Shown here: in pieces, positions 1-8,182 of the stretch
Layout: every line of letters begins with the position of its first letter
How positions within the stretch are numbered: position 1 is the stretch's first letter
Assembly (NCBI RefSeq): GCF_014253075.1
Contig: NZ_JACLZJ010000012.1
Coordinates: forward strand, 1-60,697
From: Ochrobactrum sp. CM-21-5
GTDB lineage: Bacteria > Pseudomonadota > Alphaproteobacteria > Rhizobiales > Rhizobiaceae
Length of the DNA stretch: 60,697 nucleotides
Direction of reading: 5' to 3'
Translations under genes and position numbers: made by a program
Notes under the pieces: generated by a model
Database searches by the model: none
What the model saw: the letters and a program-made list of their open reading frames with translations, nothing else
What the model was told of the DNA's origin: nothing

Positions 1-149
1 TCGGCAACCGATGAAATGCTTCGACCACTCGTCGTTAAAATCCGAACGGCTTCGCGTTTGAACTCTTCTGTAAATTCTCGCTGCTTCAACTCTATGTCTC
101 CTGTCAGTCTTATCTAACAGAAGCCCTCCACTTTTGAAGGGGAAGTCCA
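1..149 (-). mobile_element. IS3-family insertion sequence, one end with partial orfA transposase
   Basis: The minus strand opens with a TTG start at 89 preceded by a GGAG ribosome site about 8 bases upstream. It encodes about 29 residues beginning MKQREFTEEFKREAVRIL before the window ends. This is the N-terminus of an IS3/IS911-type OrfA, whose helix-turn-helix domain binds the element ends. Between this start and about 149 lies the non-coding terminus. The outer boundary is placed at 149 because the minus strand there begins TGGACTTCCCC, an IS3-like tip, and because the neighbouring MOSC reading frame stops resembling its family at that point. The other end, orfB and any target duplication are outside the window. 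Family assignment is good; the exact boundary is inferred. Confidence 0.75.
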
Positions 150-361
150 AGTTCATCAAAAAGCTCGGCATGGACGAGATGCACCTGGCGCAAATTGGGT
201 TGTGTCGGATCGGCTCTGACCCGCGAGCGATGTTTCACCGTCTCGCCCTGATGAGCGTCTCCTTCCACACCCAGCCCGGCAAGGATGCGGATTTCCGGCA
301 GTATCTGCTTGGAAAAGCGATGCTCACTATCCCGCGCAACTGCCACGATATGTCCGCTCAT
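150..361 (-). pseudogene. MOSC-domain protein, N-terminal remnant cut by the IS element
   Basis: The frame starts at ATG 361 (MSGHIVAVARD), with AAGAGG upstream, better placed than the GTG at 370. About 70 residues match the start of small MOSC-domain proteins, including the GLGVEGDAHQG segment and the RQVHLVHAELFDEL segment. MOSC proteins are related to the molybdenum-cofactor sulfurase C-terminus and handle sulfur or Mo-cofactor sulfur. The family is normally at least 150 residues and needs a conserved cysteine further on, which is missing. After FDEL the frame runs into the insertion element and stops at 110. It is therefore very probably non-functional. Confidence 0.7.
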
Positions 362-474
362 CGCTCTCACCTCTTCTTGCTGTTGCAGAATGCCCCAATG
401 GGCAAAGAAACTTCGTCAAGCAGAATATCCTGCGTTATACAGCATTTGTATGAAGGCTGGCGAGGCAAGCAAGT

Positions 475-1524
475 ATGAATGAGGACAAGCGTACAGACAG
501 GGATTTTCGCTGGGGCATATGGGGGACAGGCACTATTGCCAACGCCTTTGCATCCGATATTCAGGCAAGCGAAGGAATGCGGATTGCATCTGTCTGCTCA
601 CGCTCGCCGGAAACGGCCGAGGCGTTTCGCGTGCGCATCGGAGCTAACACGGCATTCAGCGATTGCAGTGCTTTCCTCGCTGACGCCAATATCGATGCCG
701 TCTATATCGCTACTCCAAGCGCCATGCATGTCTCGCAGACTTTGCAGACGATTGCAGCAGGCAAACCATGCCTGACCGAAAAGCCGCTGGCTCTAGACCC
801 TGAGGGCGCAAAGCAGATCGAAGCAGAGAGCAAAGCACAGAATATTTTTGCCATGGAAGCGATGTGGAGCCGCTTTCTACCCGCCATCCAAGCCGCCAAA
901 AACCATATCGACAATGGTCGCATCGGCAAAGTTACACGCATCGAAGCAGATCTCTCCTATTGCCGTGCCTACGATCCGCAAAGTCGCTTCTTCAGCGCCG
1001 CCCTAGGCGGCGGTGCGGCTTTCGATCTTGGTGTTTATCCGGTTTCTCTGGCGCTCTATTTTCTAGGTCTTCCTAATCAGGTCGATGGATGCTGGCAGCG
1101 CGCCGCAAGCGGTGTCGATATGCGCACTGAATTCGAACTGAGCTGGACCGATGCAAAGGCAAAGCTTTTCTGCGGTTTTGATCGAGATGGCGAGAATCGC
1201 ATGCTTATCGAAGGCACAAAGGGTGCGCTGGTCATCCACGCACCTTTTTTGAAAGCGCAGCGGCTGACCCTGTTTTCCGCCAAGGCAATGCGTTCATCGC
1301 TTGACCTGAAAAGCGGAAGCGGCATTATCGGAAAAATTCTGGGCCGCCTGCCACTGCCGGGTCGTACGATCGAAACCTACGGCTTTTCCGGAAACGGTCT
1401 CCAGTTTCAGGCACAAGCCATGCGCGATGCCATTCGCCGCGGCGAGATTTCAAGCCCCGTCATGCCACTGGAACACAGCGCCGCCGTTGCAGACATCGTG
1501 CGGACGGTGCTTTCCAAAAACTAG
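475..1524 (+). CDS. Gfo/Idh/MocA-family NAD(P)-dependent oxidoreductase
   Basis: A 349-residue protein. The N-terminal Rossmann domain has the dinucleotide-binding GIWGTGTIA around residues 14-22, and TEKPLA near residue 100 supplies the family lysine. The C-terminal half is the alpha/beta substrate domain. The EAMWSRFLP segment resembles the dihydrodiol/xylose dehydrogenase branch. Such enzymes oxidise or reduce a hydroxyl of a sugar or cyclitol. The gene starts at ATG 475 and is divergent from the MOSC remnant. It converges on a second Gfo/Idh gene with only 9 bases between stops. Being beside the polysaccharide genes suggests a sugar substrate, but the specific reaction cannot be read from sequence. 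Confidence 0.85.
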   Translation: MNEDKRTDRDFRWGIWGTGTIANAFASDIQASEGMRIASVCSRSPETAEAFRVRIGANTAFSDCSAFLADANIDAVYIATPSAMHVSQTLQTIAAGKPCLTEKPLALDPEGAKQIEAESKAQNIFAMEAMWSRFLPAIQAAKNHIDNGRIGKVTRIEADLSYCRAYDPQSRFFSAALGGGAAFDLGVYPVSLALYFLGLPNQVDGCWQRAASGVDMRTEFELSWTDAKAKLFCGFDRDGENRMLIEGTKGALVIHAPFLKAQRLTLFSAKAMRSSLDLKSGSGIIGKILGRLPLPGRTIETYGFSGNGLQFQAQAMRDAIRRGEISSPVMPLEHSAAVADIVRTVLSKN

Positions 1525-1533
1525 GGCCGGGAT

Positions 1534-2670
1534 CTAGAAAGTGCTTTTCATTTTATAAGGCCCAGCGCTCTCCCCGGCATTGTTCAGCGCCAGCGCAATC
1601 TCGGTGATGTGAAGCGAAACATCGCCGGAGAAAAACACTGCTTCGCCAGCCTCAATCGCCCGCGCCTGATCGGCGATACCGCGTACGAAATCGATCTGTG
1701 ACGGGTAGGATGGCAAAGCGCACCTGGCGACTGTCGGATAGGCTAACTTCTTGCCTGCACCCGGTTTCCAGGACAGAAACTTGCCCAGCCGCATTTCCAG
1801 AATGCCGAACAGTCGCGTGGCAAAGGGTTTCCTTTCACCTGCCTTTTCGAGCCGGACAGCGGAACGGTTGTCCCATAGATCATCGACCGTGATCGAGCCC
1901 TTTTCGGCTACGATGGTGAGACTGCGGTTCCTGGGCATGGCAAGGCCCGATGTAAGCCGGGCAACCAGACCGGATTTGAAACGCAGGCATCCGACCGAGA
2001 AATCAGGTGCCATGCGAAGATGCTCCGTACCGGCCCCCTTATCGGGAAACGTGATTGCCGAGAATGCGGTCACGCTCTCCACCGGCCCAAACAGCGACAC
2101 CAGCCATGAAAGCGCGTAGCCCGCATGCTCCAGCGTGCATCCGATCTCGAATTCATGCAGACCCGGCCAGGGAGCGCCGGATTGTGAGCGCCACGTCGCC
2201 CATTTGTCGCGGAACACCGGCCCGTCTTCCATCTCGGCATAGACGAGTCGCGGCGTACCGATGCTCTCCATCGCACCGGCGACAAGCCTTTGGGCATCAC
2301 TCAAACCATTGGCGGGAGCGGCGGCCAGCGTGAGGCCGGACTGTCGTGCGAATTCGACCAGAGCTTTTGCCTCGCTAAAATCCATCGCCAACGGCTTTTC
2401 GGAATAAACATGCTTGCCAGCCGAAAGGGCCGCATGAGAAATCTCGAAATGGCTTTCCGGCGTCGTCAAGTTGACGACGATCTGCACCTCCGGGTCTGCC
2501 AGCACCGCCTCCAGACCTGCATAAGGACGGACGGAATAATGGGCACAGAACGCCTTCAGACGTTCGGGGGACCGGTCGAAGACACCGCACAGTACGAGCT
2601 GCGGATAATTGCGTAGTGTGGCCATATAGTAGTCGGCGACAAACCCAGTGCCGACAATCGCTATGTTCAT
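1534..2670 (-). CDS. Gfo/Idh/MocA-family oxidoreductase (second, divergent type)
   Basis: A 378-residue protein. It opens with MNIAIVGTGFVADYY, a Rossmann nucleotide-binding loop, and has the YSEKPLA signature near residue 95 that carries the catalytic lysine. The WPGLHEFEIGCTLEHAGY stretch lies in the substrate domain. It is only distantly similar to the neighbour at 475 and is not a recent duplicate. Members of this family in surface-polysaccharide loci commonly act on nucleotide-sugar derivatives or related polyols. It lies first on the minus strand downstream of the ligase/polymerase and GT2 genes, separated from them by 104 bases, so it may share their transcript. The product is confident at family level only. 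Confidence 0.85.
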   Translation of the reverse strand: MNIAIVGTGFVADYYMATLRNYPQLVLCGVFDRSPERLKAFCAHYSVRPYAGLEAVLADPEVQIVVNLTTPESHFEISHAALSAGKHVYSEKPLAMDFSEAKALVEFARQSGLTLAAAPANGLSDAQRLVAGAMESIGTPRLVYAEMEDGPVFRDKWATWRSQSGAPWPGLHEFEIGCTLEHAGYALSWLVSLFGPVESVTAFSAITFPDKGAGTEHLRMAPDFSVGCLRFKSGLVARLTSGLAMPRNRSLTIVAEKGSITVDDLWDNRSAVRLEKAGERKPFATRLFGILEMRLGKFLSWKPGAGKKLAYPTVARCALPSYPSQIDFVRGIADQARAIEAGEAVFFSGDVSLHITEIALALNNAGESAGPYKMKSTF

Positions 2671-2774
2671 GCATGATCTCCGATCAGACAGGGCATATCT
2701 CCCAAATATGGACCCGGCTGCGGGATAAAGACATGCATAAAAACTAAAACCTGGAGCGGCGTTGGCTGTTTAAT

Positions 2775-4124
2775 CTAGGTTTGCCCCGCTCCGGAGCGCC
2801 TCGGAATAACGACCTTGGCCGTCAGTCGCAGACCGAAAATCGCAAAAATGAGGATGAGCCACACGGGATCCACACGCCGAAAGAAAAAGCTTTCCAGCAT
2901 GGCGTTGAGCGTACCGAAAAACACGACCATCAGAAAAAAATCCGCCAGCAGCAGGTTTTCGCGTTGCGGCCTGCATCGCACATAGTTGACGAGCGGCATG
3001 ATGATGATGACTGCTATACCGCAGACCAGCGCCGGAATACCCATCGATACTGCGATATCCAGATAGCCGTTATGGGCATGCACGATCTTGCGCACATCCC
3101 AGTCCAGATAATAAGGATTGGCCGCTTCTCTGGCGAAAGGCGAGTTCCAGAAGCTTTCATAACCATATCCGGACCATGGCCGGTCCCACAGTGCTTCGAG
3201 CGCGAATTTCCAGATCGAGACACGTCCGGTAAATGTCGCATCGACATTCAGGCTTTCGACAAAATTCCGAATAGGTTCGAAAAGTGCCGCGCCGAATGTG
3301 AATATTCCAAAAGAAAGCTGAATGACGAAAATTGTCGCGACGGTTAAAAAACGCAACCCCATCAAGCCCGGCACCACGACCAGAAGCATGGAAAACGGCA
3401 CCAGCGCCATCGTGGTCTTGGACCCGGTTTGTGCGACGAAAAACAGTGCAGCAAGTCCGATCACTGTCCCGCTGATCCGCCATCGGCGCCGCCAAAGATA
3501 AAGGCCCGCAAAGGCAAGCGCTGCCATGACGGGACCAGCGACATTCTTATGGCTGAAAACGCCCCGCCAGAGAAAGGAGTTTTGCGGTTCGTGCGCATCC
3601 GCCCCATGTGTCCCAAGAGATGGCAGCAGCACGACCCCCGCATAGGAAATGACTATCACCACCGTGGCGACGGTCATTAGCAGCCGCGCATATCCGTCGC
3701 CGTCTTGCGGTAATGCCAAAACTCCAACGACGGCTACAACGCCGATCATTGTAAAAATAACGCCGCGCATCGCAGTCGCCGAATCTGCACTGGTCAGAAC
3801 GGATGCAAAGAGAAAAACGAACATCAAGACCCAACCGGGGCTGATGATCTGCATGATTTTTCGTGGTTCCGCCAATGTCGCAAGCGCGGCAATGACAGCG
3901 GCGCTGAGAAGACCGAAACCAAGCTGGTTGACAACATCCCCTCGTGCACCCTCGTTCTCCGCTGCCACAGGCGAGAACGGACGAAACGAGATCAGCAGAA
4001 TGCACATCACAACGATCGCAACGATCAACGCTGTCTTGCGTATCGCTAACCGGTGATCCAGGCGTGTGAACCCGGAAGGCTGGCTCTCAATTCTTGTCCG
4101 GGTTGCGATATTGCTCATGCTCAT
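2775..4124 (-). CDS. O-antigen ligase / Wzy-ExoQ-type polysaccharide polymerase
   Basis: A polytopic membrane protein of about 449 residues with 10 or more hydrophobic segments. The large periplasmic loop has the Wzy_C/RfaL features: GVFSHKNVAGP, then GRVSIWKFALEALWDRPWSGYG and the HAHNGYLDIAVSMG segment. Proteins of this fold join lipid-linked oligosaccharides, either polymerising repeat units or ligating chains to an acceptor, on the outer face of the inner membrane. The start is placed at ATG 4124, because longer in-frame starts would overlap the upstream GT2 gene far more. This start still overlaps it by 38 bases, so the two are translationally linked. Polymerase versus ligase cannot be decided from sequence. 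Confidence 0.82.
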   Translation of the reverse strand: MSMSNIATRTRIESQPSGFTRLDHRLAIRKTALIVAIVVMCILLISFRPFSPVAAENEGARGDVVNQLGFGLLSAAVIAALATLAEPRKIMQIISPGWVLMFVFLFASVLTSADSATAMRGVIFTMIGVVAVVGVLALPQDGDGYARLLMTVATVVIVISYAGVVLLPSLGTHGADAHEPQNSFLWRGVFSHKNVAGPVMAALAFAGLYLWRRRWRISGTVIGLAALFFVAQTGSKTTMALVPFSMLLVVVPGLMGLRFLTVATIFVIQLSFGIFTFGAALFEPIRNFVESLNVDATFTGRVSIWKFALEALWDRPWSGYGYESFWNSPFAREAANPYYLDWDVRKIVHAHNGYLDIAVSMGIPALVCGIAVIIIMPLVNYVRCRPQRENLLLADFFLMVVFFGTLNAMLESFFFRRVDPVWLILIFAIFGLRLTAKVVIPRRSGAGQT

Positions 4125-5118
4125 ATCCAAAATGCGCCATGACCCGGCCCAATCCGACATGGATATAATAGGCCCCAACGGAGAAAGACTGCGCCTGAAC
4201 TGCTTTCCTGAGCGCTTTGACCGGCGACAAGCCCAGCAAGGCAAAACTCTTCAATAAAACGCGTGTTCGGCCAAACAACTCATCCTTGCGCCTGCGCCGC
4301 TCAATCATGGTTGAAATCATGCCATTGCGCAAACCGCGTGCCGTGATCCAGTCCTTTTCCAGCCGGCGCGCAGGCACGGTTTCCCTTACCGGCGCTTCGG
4401 CGCACCAGCCGGTACGAAATCCTTTGACGACAGCGCGACTGATGAAATCGGAATCCCCCCCTCCGGTGAAATTGAACCGCGGATCGAGGAATGGGAAGTC
4501 CGTCTCTTCCAGCACTGAGCGCGACAGTGCCAGATTTCCGGATGAATAGAGAATGGGCACCGGCCCGCTATTTTCATAAGGTGGCGAGAAAACCGGATGT
4601 TTCGCCCATTTATCTGCGCCAGTTCGATCGAAAATCGGAACCTGCGGACCACCAATCAGGTCTGCCTGATAGTGCTCGCAAGCCGACATCATGTTTTCCA
4701 CCCATGACGGATCGGCAATTTCATCATCATCGATCACCATGATATGCGTCATCGCCGGAAAGCAGCGCAGCGCGGTCAGCCAGGCAGCATTATAGGCATT
4801 GCAGTTGCCGCGTTGCGTTTCAACAATAACCAGACCCCGATATTGGCCGACTTCAAAAAGCGGTGCCGCAACCTTCGCGCCTGCGCGTTCCTCCGCTTCA
4901 TTTTCTACCACAATAACAGCGTACCGTCGCTCTGTGAGCTGCCTCTTCAGACTTTCCAGAGTGAGCAACAAATGCTCCGGCCTTCGAAAGGTCGGAAGCG
5001 TAATGACAATCTCGAAATCTCCTAAAAAAAGACCCGATGTTTTAGCAATTACTTCAATATGGCTTGGCAGGTCGGGGGTCATGGTTCCGCTTATCTTGGA
5101 AAACGTCTTCCTATCCAT
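4087..5118 (-). CDS. Glycosyltransferase family 2
   Basis: A 343-residue GT-A fold enzyme. It has the VITLPTFRRPEHLLLTLESL start of the nucleotide-sugar domain around residues 38-57, the acidic metal-binding MVIDDDEIADPSW motif around residue 130, and the FTGGGDSDFISRAV acceptor-side motif around residue 215. GT2 enzymes transfer a sugar from a nucleotide donor to a growing lipid-linked chain on the cytoplasmic face. It is the first gene of the leftward arm of the polysaccharide locus and overlaps the polymerase/ligase gene by 38 bases. It is read from the divergent promoter region at 5119-5315. Sugar specificity is not predictable. Confidence 0.88.
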   Translation of the reverse strand: MDRKTFSKISGTMTPDLPSHIEVIAKTSGLFLGDFEIVITLPTFRRPEHLLLTLESLKRQLTERRYAVIVVENEAEERAGAKVAAPLFEVGQYRGLVIVETQRGNCNAYNAAWLTALRCFPAMTHIMVIDDDEIADPSWVENMMSACEHYQADLIGGPQVPIFDRTGADKWAKHPVFSPPYENSGPVPILYSSGNLALSRSVLEETDFPFLDPRFNFTGGGDSDFISRAVVKGFRTGWCAEAPVRETVPARRLEKDWITARGLRNGMISTMIERRRRKDELFGRTRVLLKSFALLGLSPVKALRKAVQAQSFSVGAYYIHVGLGRVMAHFGYEHEQYRNPDKN

Positions 5119-5315
5119 AACCGTGAACTATTGATAGGTTTTTAAAATTGAAAATCGTCACAGATTTACTGGAAACAGTCTCGCATTTCGCATACACAGC
5201 AACATCTTCCGGACACCGTTAACGGTGACAGACTTAAAGAATCGTTCATTGCCATACCGCTAAATCAAACAGCATTCATTGCCAATCATACATTCATGCT
5301 GTTTCAGGAGTTGAA
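5119..5315. promoter_or_regulatory. Divergent promoter region of the polysaccharide locus, with palindrome and direct repeat
   Basis: A 197-base intergenic region between the leftward GT2 gene and the rightward GT4 gene. It contains a perfect 14-base palindrome, CACCGTTAACGGTG, at 5214-5227. It also has the 10-base direct repeat TTCATTGCCA at 5245-5254 and 5275-5284, spaced exactly 30 bases, about three helical turns. The rightward gene has AGGAG at 5306-5310 with a TTG start five bases later. These are typical of operator sites for one or two DNA-binding proteins that control both arms. No regulator is encoded next to it and I do not recognise the operator. Confidence 0.5.
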
Positions 5316-6512
5316 TTGCAACCGCCTCGCCTTGTCTTCGTGACCTCCCTTGTCCCACACGACACCGCATCCACTGGATATGAAGTCGCGAATGCTGCCG
5401 TTATCGATGGACTGCGCCGCATGGGCGCACATGTTACTGTTGTCGGCTTCACCTGGCCGGGGCGCAAAGCTGCCGATGACAACGATACGATCACTCTGGG
5501 TGAAGTGGAGGTGCGGACCGAGGGCGCCGACATCGGGCGTAAAATCGGCTGGGTCCTAAAATCGTTCATGACTGGCCTTACTGTGTCATCCGCCAAGCTA
5601 CGTGTTATTCCAGAGGAGAAACTACGTCAGGTCATAGCCCAATGCGGCGATTTCGATGCCTATGTGTTGAATGGCGTGACGTTGCCCGGTGCCTTCGAGG
5701 AGGTTTTCAAGGACAAACCCCGCATTTTTGTGGCGCACAATGTCGAGTACCGCTCCGCGGATGAAAATGCCGATGATGCAAAAAGCATTGTCCAGAGAAT
5801 GCTTTTCCGGCGTGAGGCCAACATTCTAAAAAAACTGGAAAAGCGTCTTTGCGCGCAAACCCGATTTGTCTTCACCTTCGCCGAAGAAGATGGAGCCATG
5901 CTTGGCCTTTCGAAAAACAAATTTGCAACACTGCCGCTGGTGACGCCGCAAGGTGCTTCACCGGCCAAATCCCGGACGGTAGAATGGGATCTGGCCTTGA
6001 TCGGTACATGGACCTGGCATCCCAACCGCATCGGACTTGAATGGTTTCTGCGCGAAGTCAAACCGTTGCTGCCAGCAGACATCACAATTGGAATTGCAGG
6101 CGCTACGCCTGCCGATTTGATTGCAGCATGGCCGGGCGTCAATTTTATGGGAAAGGTACCGGATGCCACCGCCTTCGTGGAAAGCGGGGCTGTCGTGCCT
6201 CTGATAAGTCGCGCCGGGACCGGTGTGCAGCTGAAAACGATAGAAACATTCGAGCTTGGCATGCCGAGCGTTGCAACCACGCATTCTGTGCGAGGCATAT
6301 CGCATGTTCCAGACAATTGCACCATCGCCGACACGCCGGATGATTTCGCCGCTGCGATCCGTGAGCGTATCGCAAGGGCGCGACAGGGCGACCGCCAGAT
6401 GCTGGACGGGCAGGGGTTCACGCGGTCGCAAATCGAAGTAATGAACCGGGCCCTCGAACAAGGTCTGAACGCGCTTGGGAATACAAATGCCGGTGCGGCT
6501 GGAACAATCTGA
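5316..6512 (+). CDS. Glycosyltransferase, GT4-like (GT-B fold)
   Basis: A 398-residue protein that reads as a two-domain GT-B glycosyltransferase. The N-terminal domain has FVTSLVPHDTASTGYEVANAA and the IFVAHNVEYRS segment. The C-terminal domain has LIGTWTWHPNRIGLEWF and VPLISRAGTGVQLKTIETFELGMP, the usual donor-binding region with a conserved glutamate. It would retain the anomeric configuration and extend a lipid-linked oligosaccharide. The start is TTG 5316, because AGGAG lies five bases upstream and no ATG fits. Its TGA overlaps the next ATG by one base, so the three rightward genes form one operon. Confidence 0.85.
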   Translation: MQPPRLVFVTSLVPHDTASTGYEVANAAVIDGLRRMGAHVTVVGFTWPGRKAADDNDTITLGEVEVRTEGADIGRKIGWVLKSFMTGLTVSSAKLRVIPEEKLRQVIAQCGDFDAYVLNGVTLPGAFEEVFKDKPRIFVAHNVEYRSADENADDAKSIVQRMLFRREANILKKLEKRLCAQTRFVFTFAEEDGAMLGLSKNKFATLPLVTPQGASPAKSRTVEWDLALIGTWTWHPNRIGLEWFLREVKPLLPADITIGIAGATPADLIAAWPGVNFMGKVPDATAFVESGAVVPLISRAGTGVQLKTIETFELGMPSVATTHSVRGISHVPDNCTIADTPDDFAAAIRERIARARQGDRQMLDGQGFTRSQIEVMNRALEQGLNALGNTNAGAAGTI

Positions 6513-7318
6513 TGTCTTCGAAACCAACGACCGAAAATCCGGCATATGCCGATGCGGCAGGACTGGAATATCGCAATATTCTGGGCATTCCTGTCGCCTG
6601 TCTTGACTGGAACGAGGCACTGGATTTTGTGCAGACGCGCATCGATGACCGGAGTTTCCTGAAACTTGGCTGGCTCAACGCCCATTGTGCCAATGTCGCC
6701 CAAGCCGATCCGGACTACAGAAACGCGCTACGGAATTTTCTTGTGCTCCCAGATGGCATCGGCGTCGATATTGCAAGCAAGATTTCCTATAGTGGAAAAT
6801 TTCCGGCCAATCTCAACGGGACAGATTTCATTCCACGCCTTTTGCAGCATATCGAGCGTCCCTTGCGCGTCGGATTAATTGGTGGAAAGAAGAGCGTTCC
6901 CGAAGAAGCGGCAGAAGCATTTTGCGCCATGGCTCCGCAGCATGATTATCGAGCCATCGCAGACGGCTATTTTACGCCGCAGCAGATGGGTAGTATTTTG
7001 CAGGAATTGGCCGCTTTTCAGCCGGATATTCTGCTGGTTGCGATGGGTGTCCCCTTGCAGGAGCTTTTCATTGAAAAGAATATTGAGCCCCGGCACTGCA
7101 CAGTCGCTTGCGCTGTTGGTGCGCTGTTCGATTTTCAGGCCGGAGTTTCTCACCGCGCACCCGAATGGGTTCGCAAACTTCGTATGGAATGGGCCTATCG
7201 GCTGCTGTGCGAACCGGGACGACTCGCCAAACGTTACCTTGTCGGCAATCCGCTCTTTCTCTGGCGCGTGATGCTTGGCGGACTTTCGAAACGATTCCGG
7301 AAACAGGATATCCGATGA
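6512..7318 (+). CDS. WecG/TagA/CpsF-family glycosyltransferase (GT26)
   Basis: A 268-residue protein with the family signature: the LNAHCAN and PDGIGVDIASK segments, NGTDFIPRL around residue 110, and GVPLQELF. The C-terminal GALFDFQAG...RAPEWVRKLRMEW...RLLCEP block is highly characteristic of the family. GT26 enzymes add an N-acetylmannosaminuronate, ManNAc or glucose-type residue early in assembly of lipid-linked surface polymers. The gene is coupled on both sides, by TGATG to the GT4 gene and by ATGA to the next. This supports a committed biosynthetic operon. Confidence 0.92.
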   Translation: MSSKPTTENPAYADAAGLEYRNILGIPVACLDWNEALDFVQTRIDDRSFLKLGWLNAHCANVAQADPDYRNALRNFLVLPDGIGVDIASKISYSGKFPANLNGTDFIPRLLQHIERPLRVGLIGGKKSVPEEAAEAFCAMAPQHDYRAIADGYFTPQQMGSILQELAAFQPDILLVAMGVPLQELFIEKNIEPRHCTVACAVGALFDFQAGVSHRAPEWVRKLRMEWAYRLLCEPGRLAKRYLVGNPLFLWRVMLGGLSKRFRKQDIR

Positions 7319-8178
7319 GAACGGCGCTCGTTACTGCAAGCTACGACAAGGATTTCGAACGCTGTCGGCTACTGTGTGAAACGGTGGACGAGTACGTCGG
7401 CGATTTCACCAACCATTACATCCTTGTCGAGCCGAAGGATGTGGCGCTGTTTCGCCAACTCGCCGGACCACGCCGTATCATCGTGGATGAGCGCGATCTT
7501 TTACCATCATGGCTGCGGGTCTATCCTGATCCGACAAATTTCGGTCGTCGCCGCATCTGGCTGTCGCTCAGGACCAAGCCGCTGCGCGGCTGGCATGTGC
7601 AGCAGATGCGACGCATCGCAATCGCCGCGAGGGTCGAGGACGATGCTTTCCTCTACACGGATTCCGATACCGCCTTCATGCGCCCATTCTCCAGCCACAC
7701 GCTGTGGCGAGACGGCCGCCTGCGTCTTTTTCTACGTCCCGATGCTTTGGCAACACCGCTCTGGCCGGAGCATCCGGTCTGGTCGGCCAATACCGCAAAA
7801 TTGCTCGGCATCACAGACAAGCGGAACGCGCTCAACGATTATATCGGTCAGCTCATCGCATGGCGGCGCGATACCATGCTCGGTCTCGTTAAGCGTATCG
7901 AACAGCAGACCGGCACGCATTGGGTATCGGCTCTGGGCCGTACAAGACGCTTCTCCGAATGCTTTCTCTATGGCCGTTATGTCGACGATATCCTGCAAGG
8001 TGCCGGTCATTTTCATGACACAACCGATCTGTGCCGTGTCCATTGGTTTGCACCCGCACCGACGGAAGCGGAATTCCGCACGTTCATTGCTGAAATGGAG
8101 CCGCAACAGGTCGCCATCGGCATGCAGTCTTTCGTCGGGCTTTCCGTCGAGGAGGTACGCCGCATCATCGGCGCTTGA
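7315..8178 (+). CDS. DUF6492-family protein, probable glycosyltransferase-like
   Basis: A 287-residue protein with start ATG 7315, overlapping the preceding stop as ATGA; longer in-frame starts would lie inside the GT26 gene. It begins RTALVTASYDKDFERCRLLCETV and carries a DDAFLYTDSDTAFMRPF segment near residue 110. The DSD triplet resembles the DXD metal/nucleotide-sugar motif of GT-A enzymes. I recognise it as DUF6492, a family found in rhizobial polysaccharide loci without an assigned activity. Its tight coupling to two glycosyltransferases makes a sugar-transfer role likely, but this is inference. Confidence 0.75.
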   Translation: MRTALVTASYDKDFERCRLLCETVDEYVGDFTNHYILVEPKDVALFRQLAGPRRIIVDERDLLPSWLRVYPDPTNFGRRRIWLSLRTKPLRGWHVQQMRRIAIAARVEDDAFLYTDSDTAFMRPFSSHTLWRDGRLRLFLRPDALATPLWPEHPVWSANTAKLLGITDKRNALNDYIGQLIAWRRDTMLGLVKRIEQQTGTHWVSALGRTRRFSECFLYGRYVDDILQGAGHFHDTTDLCRVHWFAPAPTEAEFRTFIAEMEPQQVAIGMQSFVGLSVEEVRRIIGA

Positions 8179-8182
8179 TCCT

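Noticed and set aside
5660..6703. 347-codon minus-strand frame opposite the GT4 gene
   Set aside because: The GT4 protein has clear family motifs and coupling to the next gene; this frame spans two genes antisense and has none.
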